Notes: generated from the sequence alone by a model not told the origin. Shown: positions 1 to 7,040, counted from the stretch's first letter. The stretch: 10,103 bases of DNA from CAIWXH01 sp964555675 (GCA_964555675.1 CAZKTU010000238.1:1-10103); one strand, 5' to 3'. A program made the numbers and translations.

Positions 1-1115
1 CCACTGCCGTACCGACGACCCCCGCCACGAGCCTGGAGGGTCTCTCCGTGAGTGTCGAGCTGCTCGTCGATGGTTTTGCGCAGCCAACCCAAATCACCAG
101 TGCGGGCGACGGCAGCGGCAGGCTATTCGTGACCGAGCAGGCGGGGCGCATCTGGGTCATCCGCGACGGCGCGCGCCTCGAGCAGCCCTTCCTCGACATC
201 GAGGATCTGGTCGGCTCTGAGGGCAACGAGCAGGGCCTGCTGAGCGTGGCCTTCCACCCGCTCTTCGGCGAGAACGGCCGCCTCTTCGTCAACTACACCG
301 ACCGCAACGGCGATACAGTCGTCGCCGCCTACACCGTCTCGGCCGACAACCCCGACCTGGCCGACCCCGCCAGCGCCGCGGTGCTGCTGACGGTCGCGCA
401 GCCGGCCGCCAATCACAACGGCGGGCTGATGAAGTTCGGCCCCGACCAGTACCTCTATATCGGCCTGGGCGACGGCGGCCAGGCCGGCGACCCCTGGGGC
501 AACGCCCAGAACCTCGACACGCTGCTCGGCAAGCTGCTGCGCATCGACGTCGACGGCGCCGCGCCCTACGCGGTGCCCGCCGACAACCCCTTCGTGGGCC
601 AGTCGGGCGCTCGCCCCGAGATCTGGGCCTACGGCCTGCGCAACCCTTGGCGCTTCTCGTTCGACCGCGCCAACGGCGACCTCTACATCGGCGACGTGGG
701 CCAGAACGAGTTCGAGGAGGTCCACTTCCAGCCCTTCGCCAGCCCGGGCGGCGAGAACTACGGCTGGGACATCATGGAGGGCACGGCCTGCTACGACGCC
801 GAGAGCTGCGAGCAGGCCGGCCTCGAGCAACCCGTGGCCGTCTACAGCCACAGCGGCGAGGAGGGCGGCTGCTCGATCACCGGCGGCTATGTCTACCGCG
901 GCGCGGCCTTCCCCCGGCTGGCCGGCGTCTACCTCTATGCCGACTACTGCAGCGGCAACCTGTGGGGCATGGCCGGCGGCCCCGGGGCCTGGCAGAGCGC
1001 TCTGCTCACCACCCTCGAGATCAGGGCCACCTCGTTCGGCGAGGACGACGCTGGCGAGCTGTTCGTGGCCGACCGCGAAGGCGGCGGGATCTACCGCGTG
1101 GTCGCAGCGGAGTAG
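1..1115 (+). CDS. PQQ-dependent sugar (glucose/sorbosone-type) dehydrogenase, 5' end outside window
   Basis: This is a soluble beta-propeller dehydrogenase of the aldose sugar dehydrogenase / Hedgehog-interacting-protein-like family. Such proteins oxidise sugars with PQQ, usually outside the cytoplasm; the actual substrate is unknown. Family hallmarks, counted from the GTG at 48: EQGLLSVAFHP (61-71), NHNGG with the likely catalytic base His123, a LGDGG loop (140-144), GKLLRIDVDG (161-170), YGLRNPWR (195-202), ENYGW (236-240), GGYVYRG (279-285) and YADYCSGNLWG (297-307). Four cysteines (248, 254, 275, 301) suit an exported protein. The frame stays open to the window edge, reading a Thr/Pro/Ala-rich stretch (TAVPTTPATS) just before the propeller. 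That looks like a linker after a signal or lipoprotein peptide lying outside the window. The alternative is a true start at GTG 48, which has GGAGGG (35-40) 7 nt upstream, but the product would then lack an export signal. Stop TAG at 1113-1115. The gene converges on the response regulator. Confidence 0.88.
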   Translation, partial: TAVPTTPATSLEGLSVSVELLVDGFAQPTQITSAGDGSGRLFVTEQAGRIWVIRDGARLEQPFLDIEDLVGSEGNEQGLLSVAFHPLFGENGRLFVNYTDRNGDTVVAAYTVSADNPDLADPASAAVLLTVAQPAANHNGGLMKFGPDQYLYIGLGDGGQAGDPWGNAQNLDTLLGKLLRIDVDGAAPYAVPADNPFVGQSGARPEIWAYGLRNPWRFSFDRANGDLYIGDVGQNEFEEVHFQPFASPGGENYGWDIMEGTACYDAESCEQAGLEQPVAVYSHSGEEGGCSITGGYVYRGAAFPRLAGVYLYADYCSGNLWGMAGGPGAWQSALLTTLEIRATSFGEDDAGELFVADREGGGIYRVVAAE

Positions 1116-1136
1116 TCCTACCCAGGGCAAGTGGAT

Positions 1137-1157
1137 GTGGAGGGCCTGGCCCTCCAC
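1137..1157. terminator. Perfect hairpin between convergent genes, likely shared terminator
   Basis: GTGGAGGGC (1137-1145) and GCCCTCCAC (1149-1157) form a perfect 9-bp stem around a 3-nt loop. It lies 22 bp past the dehydrogenase stop and 15 bp past the response regulator stop. There is no T tract on either strand, so it may stall or protect RNA 3' ends rather than act as a classic intrinsic terminator. Confidence 0.55.
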
Positions 1158-1172
1158 GCCCCCCTTGGGGAC

Positions 1173-1835
1173 CTAGACGCCCAACCCCGCGTCGCGGGCC
1201 CTGAGCATGGCCTGGGCCCGGTCCTCGACCTCGAGCTTGGCGAAGATGCTCGAGACATAGTTCTGGACGGTCTTGATGCTCAGCGAGAGCCGCGCGGCGA
1301 TCATGCCGTTCGAGAGGCCCTGGGCGATCAAGGCCAGGATCTGGCGCTCGCGCTCGGTCAGCTCGGGCAGCAGGCCGGCCGCCTCGGGGCGAGCCTGGGC
1401 TCGGGCGGCGAAGCCGCTGAAGTACTGCATGATCCGCGCGGCCACGGCCGGGCCGAAGATCGCCTCGCCCCGGTAGACGGCCTGGATCGCCCGCACCATC
1501 TCCTCGTGGTCGGCGTCCTTCAGCAGATAGCCGCGCGCCCCGGCCCGCATCGCGGCGAAGACCGAGTCGTCGTCGTCGAACATGGTCACCACCAGCACGC
1601 GGATCTGCGGGCTGGCGGCCAGGATGCGCCGTGTGGCCTCGATGCCGTTGAGCCCGGGCATCTTGAGGTCCATCAGCACGACGTCGGGCTGCAACTGCGC
1701 GGCCTTCGCCACCACCTCGTCGCCGCCCCCCGCCTCGCCGACGATCGTCAGGGCCGCGTCGGGCGCGAGCATGGCCCTGATGCCTTCGCGGTAGACCAGG
1801 TGGTCGTCTGCGATCAAAATGCGGATCGCGCTCAT
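1173..1835 (-). CDS. NarL/LuxR-family response regulator
   Basis: This cytoplasmic DNA-binding regulator of 220 aa has the standard two-domain layout. The receiver domain (about 1-120) shows the acidic pair Asp10/Asp11, the phospho-acceptor Asp56 in VVLMDLKMPG, the switch Thr84 and the conserved Lys106 in YLLKDA. A short linker leads to a LuxR-type helix-turn-helix (about 157-215) with LTERERQILALIAQG, the recognition-helix segment SLSIKTVQNYVSSIF and KLEVEDRAQA. All receiver residues needed for phosphorylation are present. The start chosen is ATG at 1835, with GGAG 4 nt upstream; it gives the usual N-terminus MSAIRILIADDH. An upstream in-frame TTG at 1859 would add eight unconserved residues. 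The partner is almost certainly the kinase encoded just upstream on the same strand, although an inserted repeat separates the two. Target genes cannot be told from the sequence. Confidence 0.95.
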   Translation of the reverse strand: MSAIRILIADDHLVYREGIRAMLAPDAALTIVGEAGGGDEVVAKAAQLQPDVVLMDLKMPGLNGIEATRRILAASPQIRVLVVTMFDDDDSVFAAMRAGARGYLLKDADHEEMVRAIQAVYRGEAIFGPAVAARIMQYFSGFAARAQARPEAAGLLPELTERERQILALIAQGLSNGMIAARLSLSIKTVQNYVSSIFAKLEVEDRAQAMLRARDAGLGV

Positions 1836-1929
1836 GCAACTCCAGCCTCTCTGGCCCAAAGTGGGTCACTTGCCGTGGGCAGTGCCATTGCCTAGTACAC
1901 GTCGGCGGAAATGAGTGGCAGGTTTTTTT

Positions 1930-2070
1930 ACCACGAAGACCACGAAGTGCGCGAAGATCTGAGGTGCGCGCTGTGCCTAGCCTCTGTGCCCGAGCAGAGC
2001 GAGCGGCAGCGCCGGTATTGTCATAGCAGAGCGTCCCTCCAGCCTTCGTGACCTTCGTGCCCTTCGTGGT
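1930..2070. repeat. MITE-like inverted-repeat element built of CACGAAG units
   Basis: In the 261-bp gap between kinase and regulator, the arm 1930-1956 and the reverse complement of 2044-2070 match at 22 of 27 positions. Each arm holds three 9-bp units of the form CACGAAGnn (the third unit of the left arm is CGCGAAG), and both end outward in ACCACGAAG. A T7 run (1923-1929) abuts the left arm and a short GAAA the right. The interior (1957-2043) holds no credible ORF. No target-site duplication is obvious. CACGAAG-type repeats occur in intergenic DNA of various environmental bacteria from general knowledge, but I cannot assign this copy to a named family. If transcribed from the kinase gene, the arms could form a long imperfect hairpin upstream of the regulator mRNA. 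I saw no promoter or other feature in the rest of the gap (1836-1922 and 2071-2096). Confidence 0.75.
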
Positions 2071-2096
2071 GAAACGCTGGAGCCATTTCAGCTACG

Positions 2097-4208
2097 CTAT
2101 GTGAGCGGCAGCAGCGCCGTGAGGTGCGTTCCGCGCGGCCGGGCCGCCTCGAGCGAGAGCGCCCCGCCTAGTTCGGCCGCCCGCTCGGCCATCGCCGTCA
2201 GCCCCACCCCCACGGGCCGCTCGGCCGGCAGCCCGATCCCGTTGTCCCACACCTCCAGGCGGAGCGCCCGCCGGCCGCCGTCGGCGCACAGCGCGAGCCG
2301 CAGGCGGCATCTGCTCGCCTGGGCGTGCCGCGCCACATTGGTCAGGGCCTCCAGGGCGATTCTGTAGGCGGCCGCCTCCACCGCCGCCGAGAGGGGCAGC
2401 GGCTCGTCGGGCGCCTCGATGCTCACCTGCAGCCCCTCGGCCACGCCCGCGGCAATATGCTGGCGCAGGGCCCCGACCAGGCCGAGCTCGTCGAGGGCCG
2501 GCGGGCGCAGCGCGTAGGCCATGCTGCGAATGTCGGCCAGGGTCGTGCGGGCCAGGCCCTTCAGGTCGGTGAGGGCGCCGTCGGCGGCGGCCGGGTCGGT
2601 CGGGATCAGGGCGCGGGCGCGGTCGATGCGCTGGATCAAACTCGCCAGGGTCGGGCCGACGCCGTCGTGGAGGTCGCGCCGCAGCCTGCGCCGCTCGGCC
2701 TCGCGAGCCGTCACCAGGCGTTCGCGCGACTGCTGGAGCTCGTCGAGGGTGCGCTGCAGCTCCTGCTCGAGCCGCAGGGCGTGGAGCGCCGCGCCCGCCT
2801 GCCGCGCGAGGTCGGCCAGGAGGCGCAGGTCGCCGGGCGCGAGGGGCTCGTCGGGCCCCCGCGGCGCGACCAGCAGCTGGCCGATCAGCTCGCCCTGATG
2901 GGCGAGGGGCAGGGCCCGCAGGCGCTCGGGGGGCGGGGTCGCCTCGCCCGGGTGCGGCGGATATTCGGCGGCGAGCACCATGGCCCCCTCCTGCCGCAGA
3001 CTGATCGCGACATAGGGCGTCCGCAGCGACTGAGCGATCGTCTCAACGAGGGTCGGCAGCACGGCCTGGGGGGCGAGGCTATCCTCCAGGCGCCGCCCGA
3101 GGCGGGCCATGGCGGCGTATGGCTCGTCGCGCTCGCCGTAGATCAGGCGGTTGACCAGGCGCTGCAGCCGCTCGCGCAGGCCCTGGAACAGCGCCGCCGT
3201 CACGCCCGTCGCCACCAGGGCGATCAGGGGGTTGGCCGAGGTCTGGAAGAGCAGGCTCAGCCCGCCCACCACCAGCACATAGATCGCCGCGACGCAGAGG
3301 GTGAGCGCCCCGTAGAGCAGGGTGCGGCTGAGCAGCGGGTCGACGTCCCACAGGCGCCGCCGCAGCACCGCCACGGCCATGCTGAGGGGCAGGGCCAGCA
3401 TCAGGGCGGTGCGCAGGGCGCCGCCGAGCAGCGCGTACCACTCGCGGGCCCCCGGCTCGCGCAGCCCGGGCAGCAGCAGGGGCAGCAGCACGAAGGCCAG
3501 GGCCCCGCCGAAGGTGATGGCGGCGCCATAGATCACGATCTGCGTCTGCCGACGCTGGCTCGCGCTCGCCACGTGGGTGTAGCGATAGATCTGGGCGGCC
3601 AGCCCGCAGCCGACCCAGAACATCGCGCGCGCGAACTGCAGCAGCGGCGGCCAGGTCGCCGGGTCGAGGGCGCTGCCGGGCCGCAGGAGCGCGGCGAGGC
3701 TCGCCGCCGCCCAGGCGACGACCAGCAGCCAGCCCCAGGCGGGGGTCAGGCGGCCGTCGGGGAAGATCAGGTAGAGCACGCCGATGGCCACGGCCGAGAC
3801 GGCGAAGTCGGCGGGCAGGGGCGCGCCCGCGCCGATCGCCAGGGCCTCGGCGGCCGAGGGGATGCAGGCGCCCGCGGCGCAGAGCACCACCGCCGTGCTC
3901 AGGGCGATGGGGTCGCGCGGGCGCCGCCAGATGATCAGCAGGGCGGTCAGGGTGTAGATCAGCAGCCGCAGCAGCTCGAGCGCGACGAAGTACGCCGGCA
4001 GCCGCGGCCCGCTCAGGCCGGCCTGCGCCAGAGCGGCGGCCTCTTGCCCGCCGACCAGGGCGCGGGCGGCCCCCACCAGACAGCCGAGCAGCAGGGCGGC
4101 CACGACGATCCACGCGGCGCCCAGCCACGCGCCGCCGAGCCGCCACCCGCGCGGTTCGGCCCGCCCACCCGGCGCCGCCTGAAGCTGTGACTGTTGCATT
4201 GTTCTCAT
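2097..4208 (-). CDS. Membrane sensor histidine kinase (NarX/LiaS type) with GAF domain
   Basis: This is an autophosphorylating sensor of about 703 aa that should pass phosphate to the response regulator encoded downstream. The N-terminal half (about 27-342) is a series of roughly eight to ten hydrophobic segments, followed by YGERDEPY, a junction typical of Chloroflexota kinases. A GAF-like domain (about 370-480) has no obvious ligand residues. A Gln/Glu/Arg-rich coiled coil (475-513) leads into a HisKA_3 domain with the phospho-acceptor His514 in RRDLHDGVGP. The HATPase_c domain carries the N box (Asn624 in EALTNVARHA), the D/G1 box (Asp655 in VWDNGIG) and GVGL (667-670), so it appears catalytically complete. 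Start choice is uncertain: ATG 4208 and ATG 4199 both lack a Shine-Dalgarno, and a GTG at 4241 is possible. The gene follows the seven-helix protein by about 50 bp. The signal sensed is unknown; with so many helices and no large external domain, a membrane or lipophilic cue is plausible. Confidence 0.93.
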   Translation of the reverse strand: MRTMQQSQLQAAPGGRAEPRGWRLGGAWLGAAWIVVAALLLGCLVGAARALVGGQEAAALAQAGLSGPRLPAYFVALELLRLLIYTLTALLIIWRRPRDPIALSTAVVLCAAGACIPSAAEALAIGAGAPLPADFAVSAVAIGVLYLIFPDGRLTPAWGWLLVVAWAAASLAALLRPGSALDPATWPPLLQFARAMFWVGCGLAAQIYRYTHVASASQRRQTQIVIYGAAITFGGALAFVLLPLLLPGLREPGAREWYALLGGALRTALMLALPLSMAVAVLRRRLWDVDPLLSRTLLYGALTLCVAAIYVLVVGGLSLLFQTSANPLIALVATGVTAALFQGLRERLQRLVNRLIYGERDEPYAAMARLGRRLEDSLAPQAVLPTLVETIAQSLRTPYVAISLRQEGAMVLAAEYPPHPGEATPPPERLRALPLAHQGELIGQLLVAPRGPDEPLAPGDLRLLADLARQAGAALHALRLEQELQRTLDELQQSRERLVTAREAERRRLRRDLHDGVGPTLASLIQRIDRARALIPTDPAAADGALTDLKGLARTTLADIRSMAYALRPPALDELGLVGALRQHIAAGVAEGLQVSIEAPDEPLPLSAAVEAAAYRIALEALTNVARHAQASRCRLRLALCADGGRRALRLEVWDNGIGLPAERPVGVGLTAMAERAAELGGALSLEAARPRGTHLTALLPLT

Positions 4209-4212
4209 TATA
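4207..4212 (-). promoter_or_regulatory. Consensus -10 hexamer (TATAAT) at the kinase start
   Basis: The minus strand reads a perfect TATAAT that overlaps the ATG at 4208 and lies 7 nt before the ATG at 4199. No convincing -35 is found 16-18 bp upstream. If used, transcription would begin at or next to the ATG at 4199, giving a leaderless mRNA for the kinase. It may equally be a chance match. Confidence 0.3.
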
Positions 4213-4257
4213 CGCCCGACGCTGTGGCCAGGCCCCGGCACCGGCCTGCCCGCGGCT

Positions 4258-5004
4258 TTAACTGCCAGGCGCGGCCAGGCGAGCTGTGGGCCGAGCGGCG
4301 CGCAGGAGGCGGCGGAGGATGAGCAGGTGCCCGAAGAGGGCCGCCTGGACGAGGAAGGCGGGCAGCCAGACGAAGGGCCAGCTGGCGACGATGGTATTGG
4401 CCGGCTCGTCGAGGAAGAGCCGGATCGGCAGGGGCAGCGAGAGGATGGAGATCACGACGATGTTCAGCAGCAGCCCGAGGCCCAGCAGGTTCCAGAGCTG
4501 CAGGCCCCACTCGGGCAGGCGCCCGCGGGCGGCGAGCCAGGCGATCGGCAGGGCGCTCAGGCCGGTGATGATGTCGAAGTTGCGCCCCTCGAAGCTCATC
4601 TGCACCGGGGCCGCGCCGGCGTGGACGAGCAGGGCCAGCATCAGCTCGACGGGCACGCGGAAGGCCTGGAAGCCGACCAGCCAGACGAGGGGCAGGCCCA
4701 ACTCGAGGCGCGCGCCAAGCGGCGAGCAGGCCAGCCCGATCGTGATCAGCCCCGACGCCGCCACCAGCAGCATCAGCGGGGGCGGCACGCGCGTGAAGTC
4801 GGCGAGGGCCCCCCGCGCCGCCAGGATGCCGCTCAGGCCGAGCCAGAGGGCCAGGCCGACCCCGGCCGCGAGGGTCCAGCGCCGGGTGAGGGCCGGGCGC
4901 TCGCCCAGGCGGCGGCCCGCGTGGGCGACCCCGAGGACGAACAGCGCGCCGACCAGGGCGACGGTGGCGAGCATGATCAGCGCGGGCAGGATCAGGGCGG
5001 GCAT
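4258..5004 (-). CDS. Seven-helix integral membrane protein of unknown function
   Basis: This is a 248-aa, strongly hydrophobic protein with about seven predicted membrane spans (roughly 3-26, 45-63, 76-94, 104-128, 145-158, 170-191 and 209-231). Polar stretches between helices look conserved in style: FQAFRVPVE (112-120), SFEGRNFDIITG (137-148), WNLLGLG (171-177), DEPANT (199-204) and WPFVWLPAFLVQ (209-220). The Glu-Gly-Arg-Asn-Phe-Asp segment just before helix 5 is a candidate functional site. I recognise the general appearance of an uncharacterised bacterial membrane family but no assigned activity. Start: ATG 5004 has AAGGAG (5010-5015) 5 nt upstream, whereas the longer reading frame back to 5145 runs through the RNase J terminator and is not credible. 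A weak promoter (TTCGGG, 17 bp, TAGACT at 5064-5036) may serve it. It leads into the kinase gene on the same strand, so it may work with that system or merely share its transcript. Confidence 0.85.
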   Translation of the reverse strand: MPALILPALIMLATVALVGALFVLGVAHAGRRLGERPALTRRWTLAAGVGLALWLGLSGILAARGALADFTRVPPPLMLLVAASGLITIGLACSPLGARLELGLPLVWLVGFQAFRVPVELMLALLVHAGAAPVQMSFEGRNFDIITGLSALPIAWLAARGRLPEWGLQLWNLLGLGLLLNIVVISILSLPLPIRLFLDEPANTIVASWPFVWLPAFLVQAALFGHLLILRRLLRAARPTARLAAPGS

Positions 5005-5084
5005 AGCAGCTCCTTTCGCTGGCGGTACAGGAGCCAGTCTAGCCGCGAACCTTCCCGGCCCGAACGCGGGCGGACACACAGAAA

Positions 5085-5105
5085 GGCCGGGAGAAACTCC
5101 CGGCC
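5085..5105 (-). terminator. Intrinsic-type terminator downstream of RNase J
   Basis: GGCCGGGAG (5085-5093), AAA, CTCCCGGCC (5097-5105) form a perfect 9-bp stem with a 3-nt loop. Reading the minus strand, the stem is followed by TTTCTGTGTGT, a moderately T-rich tail, about 55 nt past the RNase J stop codon. It also separates this transcript from the membrane protein/kinase unit. Confidence 0.65.
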
Positions 5106-5138
5106 CACTGTGAGAACCGCGCCACGACACTCTATCCC

Positions 5139-5156
5139 GAACCACTTCTGTGGTTC
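5139..5156 (-). terminator. Small hairpin just after the RNase J stop codon
   Basis: GAACCAC (5139-5145) and GTGGTTC (5150-5156) make a perfect 7-bp stem with a TTCT loop, 3 nt beyond the stop codon. There is no T tract after it on the minus strand. It may protect the 3' end or act together with the stronger hairpin at 5085-5105. Confidence 0.4.
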
Positions 5157-5159
5157 TAA

Positions 5160-6836
5160 TTAGACCTCCATCACCACGGGGAGCACCATGGGGCGGCGCT
5201 TGGTCTCGCGGTAGAGGAACTCGCTGACCACGTCCTTGATCTTGCGGCTGACGTAGGCGCTGTCGACGGTGGTAGCGCCGTTGCCGTTGCGCGCCGTTAG
5301 TGACGAGCGCACGGTGTCCTTGGTCGCCTCGACCAGATCCTGGCTCTGGCGCATGTAGACGAAGCCGCGCGAGACCACATCGGGGCCCGAGACCAGGTCG
5401 CCGGTGGAGGCGTCGATGCCGACCACGACGATCAGCATGCCGTCCTTGGCGAGCATCTGGCGGTCGCGCACGACCACATTGCCCACATCGCCGACGGTGG
5501 TGCCGTCGACATAGATATAGCCGACGGGGGCCTTGCCGGTGACCTTGCCGAAGCCGCGGGCGAACTCCATGATCGTACCGTCCTCGGGGAGCAGCACATT
5601 CTCGTTGGTGTAGCGGTCGCCCATGCCTATAGCCAGCTTGCGGTAGAGCACCAGGTGGCGGTAGTCGCCGTGGAAGGGCACCACGAACTCGGGCTGCAGC
5701 AGGGCCAGCACGAGCTTGAGCTCCTCCTGGGCGGCGTGGCCCGAGACGTGGACATTGGCCTGGCCGCCGTAGACCACATCGGCGCCGAGGCGGAAGAGGT
5801 TATTGATCACGCGGCTGACGCTCACCTCGTTGCCGGGGATGGGCGTGGCCGAGACGACCACCGTGTCGCCCTGCTTGATCTTCACGTGGGGGTAGTCGCG
5901 GTTGGCCATCCGGTTGAGGGCGGCCATCGGCTCGCCCTGGCTACCGGTGCAGACCACGGCGATCTGGTCGTCGGGGTAGGCGGCCATCTCGTGGGGGCGG
6001 ATCAGGGTGCCCTCATCGGCGCGCAGGAAGCCCAGCTCGAGGGCGATGCGCGAGTTATTCTCCATGCTGCGGCCGGCGAGCAGGACCTTACGGCCGTAGG
6101 CCTCGGCCGAGTCGATCACCTGCTGGACGCGGCTGATATTGGAGGCGAAGGTGGCGACGATGATCCGGCCGGGGGCGATCGCGAAGATATTGTCGAAGGC
6201 CTCGCCGACGGTCGTCTCCGAGGGTGTATAGCCCTTCGACTCGACGCGCACGCAGTCGGTGATCAGCACCAGGGGCTTGCGCTGGCCGAGCTCCGAGAGC
6301 TTCTGGATATTGGTGGGCTTGCCGTCGACCGGGGTGTGGTCGAGCTTCCAGTCGGTGAGGTAGATCACCGGCCCGGCGGGGGTGTTGATCGCGAAGCCGA
6401 CGGCATCGGGGATCGAGTGGGCGATATGGAAGGGCTCGACGTTGAACGAGCCGACCTGGAAGGGGTCGGTATCGTTGATGGTCACCTGGGTGACCTTATC
6501 GAGCAGGCGATGCTCCTTGAGCTTATTGGTGAGCAGGCCGTGGGTGAGCCTGGTGGCGAAGATCGGCGGGAAGCCCAGGTCGGCGATCAGGTGGGGCACG
6601 CCGCCGATATGGTCCTCGTGGCCGTGGGTGAGCAGAACGCCCTTGATCTTATCGGCCTTCTCGCGCAGATAGGTGACATCGGGCAGCACGAGGTCGACGC
6701 CGAGCATATCGGAGTCGGGGAACATGACGCCGCAGTCGAGGACGACGATCTCGTCGCCGTACTCGACCACCCACATGTTCCGCCCGACCTCTCCGGCGCC
6801 GCCGAGGGCGAGGACGCGAACCTTACTTTTTGCCAT
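5160..6836 (-). CDS. rnj: Ribonuclease J (5'-3' exonuclease / endonuclease)
   Basis: This is a 558-aa metallo-beta-lactamase/beta-CASP ribonuclease, the usual length for the family. In bacteria with RNase J it matures rRNA and degrades mRNA from 5'-monophosphate ends. The zinc-ligand set is complete: HGHEDH with His71, His73, Asp75 and His76, then His140 in HIAHSIPDA, Asp162 in YLTDWKLD, and His389 in PFHGDYRH. The beta-CASP domain includes YTPSE (203-207), ASNISRVQQVID (231-242) and GRSMENNSRIALELG (255-269). VHVSGHA (362-368) precedes the final zinc ligand. A C-terminal domain (about 450-558) matches the RNase J layout. The start is ATG 6836, giving MAKSKVRVLALGGAGEVGRN. No Shine-Dalgarno precedes it, and no in-frame start lies near the AAGGAG 54 nt upstream. 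It appears to be transcribed alone: about 200 bp and a hairpin separate it from the upstream operon, and two hairpins follow it. Confidence 0.97.
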   Translation of the reverse strand: MAKSKVRVLALGGAGEVGRNMWVVEYGDEIVVLDCGVMFPDSDMLGVDLVLPDVTYLREKADKIKGVLLTHGHEDHIGGVPHLIADLGFPPIFATRLTHGLLTNKLKEHRLLDKVTQVTINDTDPFQVGSFNVEPFHIAHSIPDAVGFAINTPAGPVIYLTDWKLDHTPVDGKPTNIQKLSELGQRKPLVLITDCVRVESKGYTPSETTVGEAFDNIFAIAPGRIIVATFASNISRVQQVIDSAEAYGRKVLLAGRSMENNSRIALELGFLRADEGTLIRPHEMAAYPDDQIAVVCTGSQGEPMAALNRMANRDYPHVKIKQGDTVVVSATPIPGNEVSVSRVINNLFRLGADVVYGGQANVHVSGHAAQEELKLVLALLQPEFVVPFHGDYRHLVLYRKLAIGMGDRYTNENVLLPEDGTIMEFARGFGKVTGKAPVGYIYVDGTTVGDVGNVVVRDRQMLAKDGMLIVVVGIDASTGDLVSGPDVVSRGFVYMRQSQDLVEATKDTVRSSLTARNGNGATTVDSAYVSRKIKDVVSEFLYRETKRRPMVLPVVMEV

Positions 6837-6860
6837 AACTGTTGGTTGAGACCCGGGCTG

Positions 6861-6897
6861 CCGGCCCCGTGGCCGGGCGCGAGCCTCGTCTCCTTTC
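6861..6897 (-). promoter_or_regulatory. RNase J leader: orphan Shine-Dalgarno-like site and GC-rich hairpin
   Basis: On the minus strand GAAAGGAG (6897-6890) is not followed by any start codon at usable spacing. Downstream of it, CCGGCC (6876-6871) pairs with GGCCGG (6866-6861) around a 4-nt loop, ending 24 nt before the start codon. Together they could form a structured 5' leader. No confident promoter was found in the roughly 200-bp gap 6837-7040; TACACT at about 6908-6903 is a possible -10 without a good -35. Confidence 0.35.
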
Positions 6898-7005
6898 CGG
6901 GAGTGTAGAGCAGCCTGCCGGCATGCTCATCTCGGCCGCCGCGCCGACGGGTTGGTCGGGGTACGGCAGCCACAAAACGCTATTCATTTCCGTCTTGCGA
7001 ACCAC

Positions 7006-7028
7006 AAGGCGCCTCGTTCCGGCGCCTT
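7006..7028 (-). terminator. Hairpin terminator of the glycosylase/membrane-protein operon
   Basis: AAGGCGCC (7006-7013) and GGCGCCTT (7021-7028) form a perfect 8-bp stem with a 7-nt loop. It starts 12 nt beyond the stop codon of the membrane-protein gene on the minus strand. The following bases are GTGGTT rather than a run of T, so termination may be partial. Confidence 0.55.
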
Positions 7029-7040
7029 AATTGACTGGTC

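Noticed and set aside
123..1157. Minus-strand open frame of 344 codons opposite the dehydrogenase
   Set aside because: Antisense shadow with Val/Ala/Gly/Glu-rich composition and no motifs; it would also overlap the convergent hairpin.
1836..1859. Eight-residue N-terminal extension of the response regulator from TTG 1859
   Set aside because: ATG 1835 has GGAG upstream and yields the standard receiver N-terminus; the extension has no family counterpart.
1930..2070. Short repeated CACGAAG units as a possible CRISPR array
   Set aside because: Units are 9 bp, contiguous and arranged as inverted arms, with no repeat-spacer alternation and no cas genes nearby.
2325..4190. Plus-strand open frame of 621 codons opposite the histidine kinase
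   Set aside because: The translation is Gln/Arg/Gly/Ala-rich with no recognisable domain, a result of antisense reading of a GC-rich gene.
5655..6908. Plus-strand open frame of 417 codons opposite RNase J
   Set aside because: Antisense shadow; low-complexity product against a fully conserved RNase J.
6823..7005. Sixty-codon minus-strand frame overlapping the RNase J start, as a possible leader peptide
   Set aside because: No Shine-Dalgarno at its start, no sequence pattern, and the overlap with RNase J is in a different frame.
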